Assembly: GCA_040219085.1 (NCBI GenBank)
Contig: JAVJTC010000028.1
Span: 1 to 64,000, forward strand
DNA from: Acidimicrobiales bacterium
GTDB taxonomy: Bacteria > Actinomycetota > Acidimicrobiia > Acidimicrobiales > JAVJTC01
Reading direction: 5' to 3'
DNA length: 64,000 bases
Position numbers and translations under genes: made by a program. Below, in pieces: positions 51,204 to 59,552 of this stretch. Within the stretch, counting starts at the first letter, position 1. The number at the start of each line of letters is the position of its first letter. Under the pieces are notes generated by a model that was not told the DNA's origin, made no database searches, and saw nothing but the letters and a program-made list of their open reading frames with translations.

Positions 51204-52420
51204 TGCGCATCCTGTTCGCTGACTCCTGCCACCTGTCCTGCGTCGACCGACTGCGGACGGGAGGTCATGTGGTGACGCTCACCCCGGACCTGGACGAGGC
51301 GTCACTCGTCGACGCGATCACGGGCCATGACGCGGTGGTCGTCCGGTCCACCCGGGTCACAGCGGCCGCCCTCGAGGCGGGCGAGCGCCTCGGTCTCGTC
51401 GTGCGGGCCGGTGCCGGTGTCAACACGATCGATCTGGACATGGCCTCGGCCCGAGGCATCGCCGTGTGCAACACGCCCGGTCGCAACGCGATCGCCGTCG
51501 CGGAGCTGACGATGGGTCTGCTCCTGGCGGTCGACCGCCACATCGCCGAGGCGACGGCCGACGCCAGAGCCGGGCACTGGGACAAGGGCCGGTACTCGAA
51601 GGCGCGGGGACTCGCAGGGCGACGGCTAGGCATCGTCGGGCTCGGCGGCATCGGCACCGAGGTCGCCACCCGGGCGGCCGCGTTCGGTCTCGAATTGCAC
51701 ACCCTGGACCGCGCCGGGCGCTCGGCGGCCACCCGCCGCCTCATCGACGACCTCGACGTGACGGTCCACAGCGTCGCCTCGGAGCTCGCCCGGGCGGTCG
51801 ACATCCTCAGTCTCCACGTCCCTGGTGGCAACGAGACCAGGCACCTCGTGGATTCCGCCGTTCTCGCCGCTCTCGCCGCGGACACCGACGCGCCCGTCCT
51901 GTTGAACACATCCCGGGGTGATGTGGTCGACCCGGACGCCCTCCTCGGCGCCCTGGAACTGGGCATGCACGCCGGCCTCGACGTATGGCCCGACGAGCCC
52001 CCGGAGAAGCAGGGCGAATGGGCTTCGGCGCTCGCGCGGCACCCGAACGTCGTCGCGACCCACCACATCGGCGCGTCGACGGACCAGGCGCAGGTTTCGG
52101 TGGCCGACGCGGTGGCCGAGGTGATCGAGGCGTTCGACGAGGGGCGGCTCGTCAACTGCGTCAACGTCGAGACACGCCGGCTCGGCTCGTGCACGGTCGT
52201 CGTGCGGCACCTCGATCGCGTCGGTGTGCTGGCGGGCGTGTTCGACGTCCTGCGCCGCGCCGACATCAACGTCGAGCAGATGGAGAACCGGGTCTTCACC
52301 GGTGGCCGGGCCGCGATGGCGCTCATCGAGGTCGTGGGTGAGGTCGGCGAGGATCTCGTCGCCGAGTTGTCAGCCGGCGAACACATATTGTCGGTGGCGG
52401 TGCGGGGGGCGGACTGCTGA
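51203..52420 (+). CDS. D-3-phosphoglycerate dehydrogenase-like protein with ACT domain
   Basis: A 405-residue 2-hydroxyacid dehydrogenase. The substrate domain has VRAGAGVNTIDLDMASARGIAVCNTPG, the NAD domain RLGIVGLGGIGTEVATRAAAFG, then LLNTSRGDVVDPDALL with the catalytic Arg region, DVWPDEPP with the Glu, and HHIGASTDQAQ with the His. A C-terminal ACT domain (about 325-400) follows. It is shorter than the large actinobacterial SerA with an intervening domain. A leaderless GTG start is likely. It overlaps the DUF1015 gene by 4 bp, and this pair (serA-like plus DUF1015) recurs in other bacteria. Confidence 0.88.
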   Translation: MRILFADSCHLSCVDRLRTGGHVVTLTPDLDEASLVDAITGHDAVVVRSTRVTAAALEAGERLGLVVRAGAGVNTIDLDMASARGIAVCNTPGRNAIAVAELTMGLLLAVDRHIAEATADARAGHWDKGRYSKARGLAGRRLGIVGLGGIGTEVATRAAAFGLELHTLDRAGRSAATRRLIDDLDVTVHSVASELARAVDILSLHVPGGNETRHLVDSAVLAALAADTDAPVLLNTSRGDVVDPDALLGALELGMHAGLDVWPDEPPEKQGEWASALARHPNVVATHHIGASTDQAQVSVADAVAEVIEAFDEGRLVNCVNVETRRLGSCTVVVRHLDRVGVLAGVFDVLRRADINVEQMENRVFTGGRAAMALIEVVGEVGEDLVAELSAGEHILSVAVRGADC

Positions 52421-53628
52421 ACCGCATCCTCGTCCCCTTCGAAGGCCACGTCGTACGTCCGGAATGGGCCGAGCGCGTCGTCTCGCCTGCCTACGACGGG
52501 GTGAACGCGACGGAACGCAGAAAGATGATGGACGAGAACCCGTACGTCTTCCTGCACGTCACGCGCTCTCCCGAAGACGTCGCCGAAGGCTCGCCCCGGG
52601 ACCCCGGCGCCCTGGCCGACTCCAGCGCCACCGCACTACAGCGCCTTCTCGACGCCGACGCCTACGAGAGCTACGGCCCGGCCGTCTACCTCTACCGGCT
52701 CCGCCTCGGTGATCATTTGCAGACAGCGGTCGTCGCCGACGTCCCGGTTGCCATAGCGGACGAAGGTCGACTCCGCCCCCATGAACGCACCCGTGCCGCA
52801 CGGGCGAGCCTGCTCGGTCACCACCTCGAACGTGTGCGGGTCTCGTCGAGTCCCATTGCGGTCACCTACCGCGAGCACCCCGGTGTCGACGACATCGTCG
52901 AGACCGTCACCGCCGGTCCGCCCATCCTCGCCTTCTCCGACGCCTCCGGGCTCGAGCAGACCGTGTGGCGGGTGGCGGACCCGGCACTCATCGCGAACCT
53001 CGACGACGCGATCGGTGATGCCGTCCTCTACATCACCGACGGGCACCACCGCACGGCGGCGGCCGTCGCAGCGCGCAACGCCCTCGCTGCCGCCGGGACC
53101 CTCGCAGAGGACCATCCTGCTCGCTTCATGTTGTGCGCCCTGTTCCCGGCCGCCCAGCTGCAGGTGTACCCCTTCCACCGGATGGTCACAGTCGACGGCG
53201 CCCCCGCCGACGCCGTTGCCGCATTGGCCGCGGCGGGAGCCCTCACCGCAGCCGACGGCCCCGTCGCCGGCAGCGGAGCGCGGACGTTCGGTGTCCACGC
53301 TGCCGGTCACTGGTGGCGCCTCGACGTGGATGCCCGGGGCGACGACGGCGGCGCGCTGCCCGCCGACGTCCTCCAGGACCGCGTCCTGCGACCGGTGTTC
53401 GGAATCGACGATCCGGGTGCGAGTGACCGCATCGAGTACCTCCCGGGCACGGCTGGTCTCGACACGCTCGCCGAGCGGTGCGGCCTGACCGGCACTGTCG
53501 GGTTCGCCCTGGAGGCGACCGGTGTCGACACGCTCATGGACGTGGTCGACGCCGGACGGGTCCTGCCACCGAAGTCGACGTTCTTCCATCCCAAGCCACG
53601 CTCGGGGATCTTCCTGCGGCTTCGTTGA
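52417..53628 (+). CDS. DUF1015-family protein, apparently with a CTG start
   Basis: A 403-residue DUF1015 protein. LYITDGHHRTAAAVAARNA is the family hallmark, VYPFHRMV and PPKSTFFHPKPRSG (C-terminus) are also typical. The conserved N-terminus (VPFEGHVVRPEWAERVVSPAYDGVNATERR) lies upstream of the first GTG (52501), and no ATG, GTG or TTG exists before it in frame. CTG at 52417 overlaps the SerA-like stop by 4 bp (CTGA) behind a G-rich stretch and would include the whole domain, so I take it as the start. Starting at 52501 would remove 28 conserved residues. The biochemical role of the family is not established; the HTH-free fold and linkage to serA suggest serine metabolism. Confidence 0.8.
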   Translation: MNRILVPFEGHVVRPEWAERVVSPAYDGVNATERRKMMDENPYVFLHVTRSPEDVAEGSPRDPGALADSSATALQRLLDADAYESYGPAVYLYRLRLGDHLQTAVVADVPVAIADEGRLRPHERTRAARASLLGHHLERVRVSSSPIAVTYREHPGVDDIVETVTAGPPILAFSDASGLEQTVWRVADPALIANLDDAIGDAVLYITDGHHRTAAAVAARNALAAAGTLAEDHPARFMLCALFPAAQLQVYPFHRMVTVDGAPADAVAALAAAGALTAADGPVAGSGARTFGVHAAGHWWRLDVDARGDDGGALPADVLQDRVLRPVFGIDDPGASDRIEYLPGTAGLDTLAERCGLTGTVGFALEATGVDTLMDVVDAGRVLPPKSTFFHPKPRSGIFLRLR

Positions 53629-53719
53629 GGTTCCCGGGAGAGCCGGGACAAGGTCACTTTCACGCGCCGTTCACGTCCGCCGTTGGAGCCGATGTCGTGC
53701 GCAGCGGTAGCCTTCGCTC

Positions 53720-54634
53720 GTGACTTCTGCCTCTGTGGAGCTCGTCGAATCCGTCTCGCCGACGATCGAGTCGCTGATGGCGACCCATCGCGAACGCCGG
53801 GCGCACTGGTACGCGCACGAGATCATCCCGTGGGAGCGCGGCCGCAGCTACGCCGACGAGCCATGGGACGAGAGTCAGGCGACCCTGTCGCCGATCGCCC
53901 GCACCGCGCTGCACGTCAACCTCCTCACCGAGGACAACCTGCCCTACTACTACGCCAAGCTCGCCACGTCGTTCCCCGAGGACTCGCCGATGGCCGAGTG
54001 GGCCCGGCTGTGGACCGCCGAGGAGGCCCAGCACGGGTCCGCCATGCGCGAGTACCTGCTGGTCTCGCGCAACTGCGATCCCGTCAAGCTTGAGGACGAC
54101 CGCCTGGAGACGACCACCCGGGGTTGGGCCACCGACGTCGTCGACCCCGTCGACCTGTTCGTCTACACCTCGGCCCAGGAGCTGGCCACCCGGATCAGCC
54201 ACCGCAACGCCGGCTCGCTCGCCGACGACGAGGCCGCCTTCCAGCTGATGAAACGGATCGCGGCCGACGAGAACCACCACTTCCTCTTCTACCGCGGCGT
54301 GACCACGGCGATGTTGAAGGAAGCGCCGACCCAGGTCATCGGCTCGATCTACAAGGTGCTGTCGAACTTCGAGATGCCGGGAACGACGATCCCCGGCTTC
54401 AGCCGCAAGGCCATGGAGATGGCGCGCGCCGGTGTCTACAACATGCGGATCCACGCCGAACAGGTCGTCCAGCCGCTGCTGCGCGAGTGGAACATCGGCT
54501 CACTCGACGGCCTGTCGGGTGCCGCGGCGCAGGCTCAGGACAAGATCATGAGCCTCTACGACGACCTCCTCGTCGCCGCTGAGGACTTCGAGACCCGACT
54601 CGCCAAGCGCAAGAAGCGGCTCACCCGCACCTGA
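53720..54634 (+). CDS. acyl-ACP desaturase-like diiron protein
   Basis: A 304-residue four-helix-bundle protein. Diiron ligands are visible in NLPYYYAKLATSF, then TAEEAQHGSAMREYL (E-x-x-H), and later RIAADENHHFLFYRG (second E-x-x-H). The order and spacing match actinobacterial DesA-type acyl-[ACP] desaturases. It would introduce a double bond in a fatty acyl chain on acyl carrier protein. TAGCCT (53708-53713) ends 6 bp before the GTG at 53720, so a leaderless mRNA is likely. It stands alone, convergent with the toxin gene. Confidence 0.85.
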   Translation: MTSASVELVESVSPTIESLMATHRERRAHWYAHEIIPWERGRSYADEPWDESQATLSPIARTALHVNLLTEDNLPYYYAKLATSFPEDSPMAEWARLWTAEEAQHGSAMREYLLVSRNCDPVKLEDDRLETTTRGWATDVVDPVDLFVYTSAQELATRISHRNAGSLADDEAAFQLMKRIAADENHHFLFYRGVTTAMLKEAPTQVIGSIYKVLSNFEMPGTTIPGFSRKAMEMARAGVYNMRIHAEQVVQPLLREWNIGSLDGLSGAAAQAQDKIMSLYDDLLVAAEDFETRLAKRKKRLTRT

Positions 54635-54648
54635 TTCGGCGGCCGGGG

Positions 54649-54664
54649 GGGGGCGATATCCCCC
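54649..54664. terminator. G/C hairpin between convergent genes
   Basis: GGGGG-CGATAT-CCCCC (54649-54664) lies between the desaturase stop and the toxin stop. It is short but very stable and could end transcripts from both sides. Confidence 0.45.
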
Positions 54665-54665
54665 G

Positions 54666-54941
54666 TCAGTGTGGCCGGTACACGTCGCTGCGGTGATCGA
54701 TCGCGAGGACCGTCACGACGCGACGCTCGTTCTCGATCTGGTAGACGACCCGAAAGTCGCCGCGGCGAGCGCTGTGTTTCCCTTCGAGATCGAAACGTAG
54801 CGCCCGCCCGACCCGGTGGGGGTTCTCGGCGAGTCCGCCGTAGACGAACTCGACGCAGGCGGTCGCGATCTTCTCCGGTAGGCGATCGAGCGACCGAAGT
54901 GCACTCGATGCCCAGTCGACCTCGAACGGCTCCGGTGTCAC
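54666..54941 (-). CDS. RelE/ParE-superfamily toxin
   Basis: A 91-residue RelE-like protein. VDWASSALRSLDRLPEKIATAC is the N-terminal helix, VGRALRFDLEGKHSARRGDFRVVYQI the central sheet with the basic residues used on mRNA in RelE toxins, and VVTVLAIDHRSDVYRP the conserved end. GTG at 54941 overlaps the antitoxin stop by 4 bp, the standard antitoxin-toxin arrangement. It is expected to be a ribosome-dependent mRNA interferase or gyrase-type (ParE) toxin; the RxxFRVVYxI and HRxDVYR pattern favours RelE. Confidence 0.88.
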   Translation of the reverse strand: MTPEPFEVDWASSALRSLDRLPEKIATACVEFVYGGLAENPHRVGRALRFDLEGKHSARRGDFRVVYQIENERRVVTVLAIDHRSDVYRPH

Positions 54942-55222
54942 TTCTTGGAGATGCGAGCGAGCGCCTGGTCCTTCGTGAGGCGCTCCGTGCGGCCGGCGGC
55001 GACGTCGGCATGGCCGTCACGGATTGCTTCTGTCAGCGTCGGACTGCTGAGGATCGTTAGTGTCTCTTCGAGGGATTCCAAGTCGTCGACGTTGAGCATC
55101 ACGGCAGCAGGTCGTCCGTGCTTGGTCACGACGACCCGTCCATGCTCGCGTTCGAGCCTGTCGACGACTTCAGACAGTCGGTTCTTCACGTCTGCCAGGG
55201 ACAGATGCTCGCTCGAGGACAT
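54938..55222 (-). CDS. Phd/YefM-family antitoxin
   Basis: A 94-residue antitoxin. LSLADVKNRLSEVVDRLEREHGRVVVTKHGRPAAVMLNVDDLESLEE is the Phd/YefM DNA-binding fold; the acidic C-terminal half (LTEAIRDGHADVAAGRTERLTKDQALA) should wrap the toxin. ATG at 55222 fits the family start, while the frame upstream to 55726 is open by chance. Direct repeats of ATGGCTAG over the start region (55221-55240) suggest autoregulation by the antitoxin or the complex. Confidence 0.88.
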   Translation of the reverse strand: MSSSEHLSLADVKNRLSEVVDRLEREHGRVVVTKHGRPAAVMLNVDDLESLEETLTILSSPTLTEAIRDGHADVAAGRTERLTKDQALARISKK

Positions 55223-55240
55223 GGCTAGAAGTATGGCTAG
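55221..55240 (-). promoter_or_regulatory. toxin-antitoxin promoter/operator
   Basis: ATGGCTAG repeats at 55221-55228 and 55233-55240 (12-bp period) cover the antitoxin start codon and a CATACT -10-like box on the minus strand that ends 7 bp before the ATG. This suits a leaderless, autorepressed promoter. Confidence 0.45.
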
Positions 55241-55482
55241 ATTGCCTGCCTCCGTCAACCCTCCACCCGGCGACCGAGTCGCCCGCTTCGACGGTGACGC
55301 CCGTCTACGTGGCGACGGAGTTCGCCGCCGGTGCCGATGGCTCACTTCAAAAGCAAGGACTGGAATCGGGATGCCCGCAAGTAGCAGGGGGGTGGCTGAC
55401 CGGCGCAGGCTCCTGTGAGACTCGGACAAGATGCTGGAGTCGCCTACGGGACAGGGCTCGGCCCGGCTTCGGCTCGCGGCTA
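55223..55482. other. intergenic region, nothing further seen
   Basis: Apart from the toxin-antitoxin control site at its left edge, this 260-bp gap shows no gene, repeat or clear hairpin. Confidence 0.4.
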
Positions 55483-57048
55483 TCAGTAGCCGATCGCGGC
55501 GCCGACCACGGCGCGCGGGTCGGCTGCGCCGGCCCATCCGGAGGGTGTGGCGACGATGGCGTCGGCGTGTCCGAAGCCGGGGCTCTGCTGCATCGGTCGC
55601 ACACCGTGTCCGCGCGACTCGAGCCCCGTCACCCAACCGTGGGAACCGAGTTCGAGCATCACGATCTGGTCGCCGACGGCGTTCCACGTGTCGAAGCCGT
55701 TGCCGCCGTCGAGGCCCAGTGCCCATCGGGGGGCCGCGATGGCCGGACCGGGCGGCTGTGCGTGCCGCAGCATCCGCGTCAGCGTCTGCAGCAGGATCTG
55801 GGGCTGGGCGTCGCCGCCCATCGTCCCCGCCACGATCGCGAGTCCGCCGTCGGAGCGGGTGACGATCGCCGGGGACAGCGTGTGGGGTGGGCGACGGCCC
55901 GGCCCGTACTCGGCGGGATGGCCGGGCTCGAGGGAGAAGCCGACACCACGGCAGTGCAACAAGATGTCGGTCTCACCGACCGCGAGGTGGCTCCCGAAGC
56001 CTGCGGCGTTCGACTGGATCAGCGAGACACCCATCCCGTCGGCATCCGCGGTCGACAGGTGGATCGTGCCGCCGTCGGCCGCGGGGCCCGCGAGACGCGA
56101 GCGTCGCTCCGGGTCGATGCCCGCTCGACGGCGGGTGACCTCGGCCGCCGCGAGCAGGACCGACACGTCAGCGTGTTCGTGGAGTACCTCGGGTCGGTCC
56201 CGCCCGGCTGCCCGCGCTGCCTCCACCATGAGATGGGCCCAGGCGCCGTCGGCCGGGTCGTCGGGCAGGTCGAGCCCTTCGATGATGGCGAGGCCGAGCA
56301 GGGTCAGGTAGCCCTGCGAGTTCGGCGGCGTCGTCCACACGTCGTGGCCGAAGGCCCGCACCGACAGCGGCTCGACCCAGTCGGCCAGCGGCACGGCGAG
56401 GTCCCCGGGGACGAACTCGCCGGCGCCCAGCGTGAGAAGTCCCTCACCGAACTCTCCGCCGTAGAAGCCGTCCCGGCCGTGGTCCACGACGGCCCGCAGC
56501 GAACGGGCGACACCGGGGCGTCGGATCAGTGCTCCCGCGCCGTCGGTGGCGGGCCGCAGAGCCGCAGCACCCCGGACGTCGGCGACGCCACCGGCGGCGG
56601 CCGCGAGCAGCGGAGAGGCCGGGAACCCGTCGTCGGCGAAACCGACGGCGTGCTCGAGCACCTCGGCGAGCGGCAGTCGGCCGTACCGGTCGTGGAGCGC
56701 CAGCCATCCGTCCACGCAGCCCGGTACGGGTACAGCGGCGATGTGACCCGTCAGCGGAATCGTCGTGTGGCCCTGGGCGCGGACGCGGTCAGGGTCGGCG
56801 CCGCTGCCGGCACGCCCCGAGGCGTTGAGGCACGCCGGTGCACCCGGCCCCTCGTGGACGAGCGCGAACAGGTCGCCCCCCATCCCGCACATGTGGGGGG
56901 AGGTGACCGCCAGGACGGCGCTGGTGGCGATCGCCGCGTCGACCGCGGTGCCGCCAGCCCGCAGGGTTGCGACTCCGGCCTGGGACGCGAGCGAGTCGGG
57001 ACTGGCGACGAGGCCGTGGGGGGCGCGTACGGAGGTGTCAGGTGTCAT
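55483..57048 (-). CDS. gamma-glutamyltransferase family protein
   Basis: A 521-residue Ntn-hydrolase-fold protein. The N-terminal part has HGLVASPDSLASQAGVATLRAGGTAVDAAIATSAVLAV and SPHMCGMGGDLFALVH, the family hallmark. The nucleophile threonine lies in DGGTIHLSTADADGMGVSLIQSN, where autocleavage normally separates large and small subunits. The end has HTLSPAIVTRSDGGLAIVAGTMGGDAQPQ. It may act on glutathione-like gamma-glutamyl compounds or be a cephalosporin-acylase-like relative. No signal peptide is seen, so it is probably cytoplasmic. ATG at 57048 lies 9 bp after a TAGCGT box, so it is likely leaderless. Confidence 0.88.
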   Translation of the reverse strand: MTPDTSVRAPHGLVASPDSLASQAGVATLRAGGTAVDAAIATSAVLAVTSPHMCGMGGDLFALVHEGPGAPACLNASGRAGSGADPDRVRAQGHTTIPLTGHIAAVPVPGCVDGWLALHDRYGRLPLAEVLEHAVGFADDGFPASPLLAAAAGGVADVRGAAALRPATDGAGALIRRPGVARSLRAVVDHGRDGFYGGEFGEGLLTLGAGEFVPGDLAVPLADWVEPLSVRAFGHDVWTTPPNSQGYLTLLGLAIIEGLDLPDDPADGAWAHLMVEAARAAGRDRPEVLHEHADVSVLLAAAEVTRRRAGIDPERRSRLAGPAADGGTIHLSTADADGMGVSLIQSNAAGFGSHLAVGETDILLHCRGVGFSLEPGHPAEYGPGRRPPHTLSPAIVTRSDGGLAIVAGTMGGDAQPQILLQTLTRMLRHAQPPGPAIAAPRWALGLDGGNGFDTWNAVGDQIVMLELGSHGWVTGLESRGHGVRPMQQSPGFGHADAIVATPSGWAGAADPRAVVGAAIGY

Positions 57049-57103
57049 CGGGACCGACGCTAGGGCGCCTCGGCCCCCATGACGAACCCGGTCGTGTCCC
57101 GGT

Positions 57104-58105
57104 TCAGGCGGTTCCGCGGCCCACCGAGGCCACGACGCGGCGGTAGGCGTCGAGGCCGAGGGCGGTCTTGGCGACACATCGAAGTCCCTTCCCCGGCGCT
57201 GCCCAGACATGGGGTGTCATGGCCACGATGGCGCCCACCGCCGAGCGGCGATCGCCGCGGGCAAGGTCCCGCTCGACGCGTCCAGAGAGGTGCTGGACCC
57301 AGCGACGGGCCGCCCAGCGACGCGCTCGCAGCGGGCCTACGGCGTCGGTGACGGCCGGGAGCCACTTCTCCTGGAGGATGGCTTCTGAACGCATGTGGCT
57401 CTCGTGTCGGTTGCTGAGTGACGCGAGGTGGTAATTGCGGATGAAGAGGGCGTCGTCGACAGCGACCGTGCGCACTCCTGAGGCTGCCCACCGGAGCAAC
57501 AGGTCGTAGTCCTGGAAGTTCCTGAGATCCGGGTCGAAGCCTCCGTGTATCGAGAACAGGTCCCTCGGTGCGAGCGTCGCGGAGAGGTAGGGCCTGGGCG
57601 CGTAGAGGGCGGTGGCGAGCGTGTCCAGGTATCCGGCCGAGGCTCGATGGATCCAGGAGGTGCCCGCCTCGACTTCTGTGATGACCGAGTTGCAGAACGC
57701 CACGGTAGGTCGGGAACCGTTCCCGTCGGGTGCGGTTGCGAGCGCCTCCACCAGCCGTTCCAGCAGCGTCGGTAGCCACTCGTCGTCGTCGTCGCAGAAG
57801 CCGATCAGCCCTCCCCGGGCGACGGCGATGCCGCGGTTGCGGGCTTCGGCGACGCCAGCGGGGGATTCCAGTCGCTCGATTCTCAGGCGTGGATCGTCGA
57901 CGCGCGCAAGTGAGTCGGTCGCAGGCGTCGTCGAACCGTCGTCGACCACGATCACCTCGAGCTGGTCGAACGTCTGCGACAGGACGGAGAGGACGGCGGT
58001 GACAACCATCTCGGGCCGATCCCGGGTGGGGATCACGACGCTGACCTGCGCCTCGAATTGGGATGCACGCCGGCGTTCTCCGGTGGCGTGGTCCTGCTGT
58101 TCGAT
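57104..58105 (-). CDS. family 2 glycosyltransferase without a normal start codon
   Basis: A GT-A fold glycosyltransferase: VSVVIPTRDRPEMVVTAVL is the first strand, VIVVDDGSTTPATDSLA the nucleotide site, LIGFCDDDDEWLPTLL the D-x-D-like region, and FDPDLRNFQDYDLLLRWAASG the acceptor-side motif. It would transfer a sugar to a cell-envelope or secondary glycan. No ATG, GTG or TTG occurs in frame before the conserved first strand; a GTG at 58036 would cut into it. An ATC at 58103-58105 sits where the predicted TACGGT promoter (58117-58112) should start transcription. I place the end there; the start is unsettled. Confidence 0.75.
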   Translation of the reverse strand: MEQQDHATGERRRASQFEAQVSVVIPTRDRPEMVVTAVLSVLSQTFDQLEVIVVDDGSTTPATDSLARVDDPRLRIERLESPAGVAEARNRGIAVARGGLIGFCDDDDEWLPTLLERLVEALATAPDGNGSRPTVAFCNSVITEVEAGTSWIHRASAGYLDTLATALYAPRPYLSATLAPRDLFSIHGGFDPDLRNFQDYDLLLRWAASGVRTVAVDDALFIRNYHLASLSNRHESHMRSEAILQEKWLPAVTDAVGPLRARRWAARRWVQHLSGRVERDLARGDRRSAVGAIVAMTPHVWAAPGKGLRCVAKTALGLDAYRRVVASVGRGTA

Positions 58106-58139
58106 CCTCCCACCGTACCTGTGTCGTACGATCGGTCGA
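58105..58139. promoter_or_regulatory. divergent leaderless promoters between two glycosyltransferase genes
   Basis: Forward: TACGAT (58127-58132), 6 bp, ATG at 58139. Reverse: TACGGT (58117-58112), 6 bp, then ATC at 58105. Both would start transcription on or next to the first codon. No -35 boxes were recognised. Confidence 0.45.
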
Positions 58140-59368
58140 TGCGGCGTGGGAGCTCTGAGGCCGTCGCCCCGCGGCTCGTGGTGTCGACCCGCTACTACCC
58201 CAGCCGCCGCGAGGCCTTCATGACGTCCTACGTCACGGCTGTCACCCGGCTGGGTGTCGACGTCAGCGTCGTCATCACCGGCCCGCTGGTCGAAGAGGAC
58301 GTCGAGCCGGTGACCCGGCCGGGTGCCATCGACACACTGAGGGTCCCGTGGGAGGCTCCACCCTGGCGCAAGGTCATGGCGCTGCCGGGGATTCTCGCCA
58401 GGGCCGTCGCCGCTGATCCGCGTGTGGCCGGGCGACTCTGCAGGCGGGTTCTGCGACGGAATCCGACGCCGGGCGGCGCCGCGTCGCGACTCTTCACGAC
58501 CGCACCGTTGCTCGCCGGTCCCGCCAGGGCTGTCCACTTCGGCTGGATCTCCGATGCGATCGAGGCGACGGAGTTGCTCGACATCGCGGACGTGCCGACC
58601 GTCGTCAGCTGCCACGGGTCGGACCTGCGCCTCAGTGCGCGCAGCGACCCGTCGTTCGCCCGCGCAATCCGCGAGGTCTTCGCCCGGATCGACATCGTGC
58701 ACTGCGTCTCGCACGAGCTGGCCGGCCACGCTGTCGACCTCGGCGCAGATCCCGCCAAGGTCCATGTCGGCGCCTGGGGTGTCGATCTCACCCGGTTCTC
58801 GCCAACGACGAGGCCAGCGCCGCTCGAGCCGGTCCGGATCATCACGGTGGCGCGCTACGAGGGTCTCAAGGGCCACGAGTACGCACTGGAGGCGATCGCC
58901 GCCGTGGTCGAGCGTGGCGTCGACGCCTCCTACGTCATCGTCGGGTCCGGCACGCCCCAGGAGCGTCAGCGCCTGATCGGTCTCGTGCGACGCTTCGGGC
59001 TCGAGGACAGGGTCGAGCTGACGGGGTGGATCTCACCGGACGATGTGGCGGCACGGATGCGTCAGGCTCACCTCTTCCTCCTGGCGTCCACCAGCGAGGG
59101 TCTGAACAACTCGACTCTCGAGGCGATGGCCACAGGCCTTCCCGTGGTGGTGACCGACGTCGGCGGCATGCCCGAAGCGGTGACCGACGGCGTCGAGGGG
59201 TTCGTCGTCCCGGCTCGGGAACCCGATGCGCTCGCGGACGCGATCGCACGCCTCGTCGGCGACCGGTCGGCGGCGTCGGCCATGGGCGATCGTGGCCGGG
59301 CGCGCGTTCTCGCCCACTTCGACGGCACCGAGCAGGCCCGTCGACTGCTCGAACGGATGTCGTCGTGA
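58139..59368 (+). CDS. family 4 (GT-B) glycosyltransferase
   Basis: A 409-residue glycosyltransferase. The N-terminal domain ends with VVSCHGSDLRLSARSD and a CVSHELAGHAVDLGADPAKVHVGAWGVDLTRFSP segment. The C-terminal donor domain has RIITVARYEGLKGHEYALEAIAAV, VIVGSGTPQERQRL and the E-x7-E motif in STSEGLNNSTLEAMATGLPVVVTDVGGMPEAV. It is divergent from the GT2 gene and likely serves the same glycan. ATG at 58139 lies 7 bp after TACGAT, so it is likely leaderless; a longer frame from 58058 is less likely. Confidence 0.88.
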   Translation: MRRGSSEAVAPRLVVSTRYYPSRREAFMTSYVTAVTRLGVDVSVVITGPLVEEDVEPVTRPGAIDTLRVPWEAPPWRKVMALPGILARAVAADPRVAGRLCRRVLRRNPTPGGAASRLFTTAPLLAGPARAVHFGWISDAIEATELLDIADVPTVVSCHGSDLRLSARSDPSFARAIREVFARIDIVHCVSHELAGHAVDLGADPAKVHVGAWGVDLTRFSPTTRPAPLEPVRIITVARYEGLKGHEYALEAIAAVVERGVDASYVIVGSGTPQERQRLIGLVRRFGLEDRVELTGWISPDDVAARMRQAHLFLLASTSEGLNNSTLEAMATGLPVVVTDVGGMPEAVTDGVEGFVVPAREPDALADAIARLVGDRSAASAMGDRGRARVLAHFDGTEQARRLLERMSS

Positions 59369-59552
59369 TGCGCCCGGTTTCTCAACGGTTCCGTTCGTTC
59401 GGTCCCGACCAGCTCGGGCGGCTCGCGACGGCGGGCGTGGCTCCAGGAGGGCGCCTACCGTCTGGGGAGGCTCAGCGGCAGTGTCAGGTCCCGGGTCTGG
59501 TACCCCCCTCCCTCTGTGTCTGCTGTCACCGGCGGCCCGTAGGGTCGGGGCC

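Noticed and set aside
55223-55726. Extension of the antitoxin frame upstream of its ATG
   Set aside because: The added part is Arg-rich and unlike any antitoxin, and overlaps the end of the gamma-glutamyltransferase-like gene.
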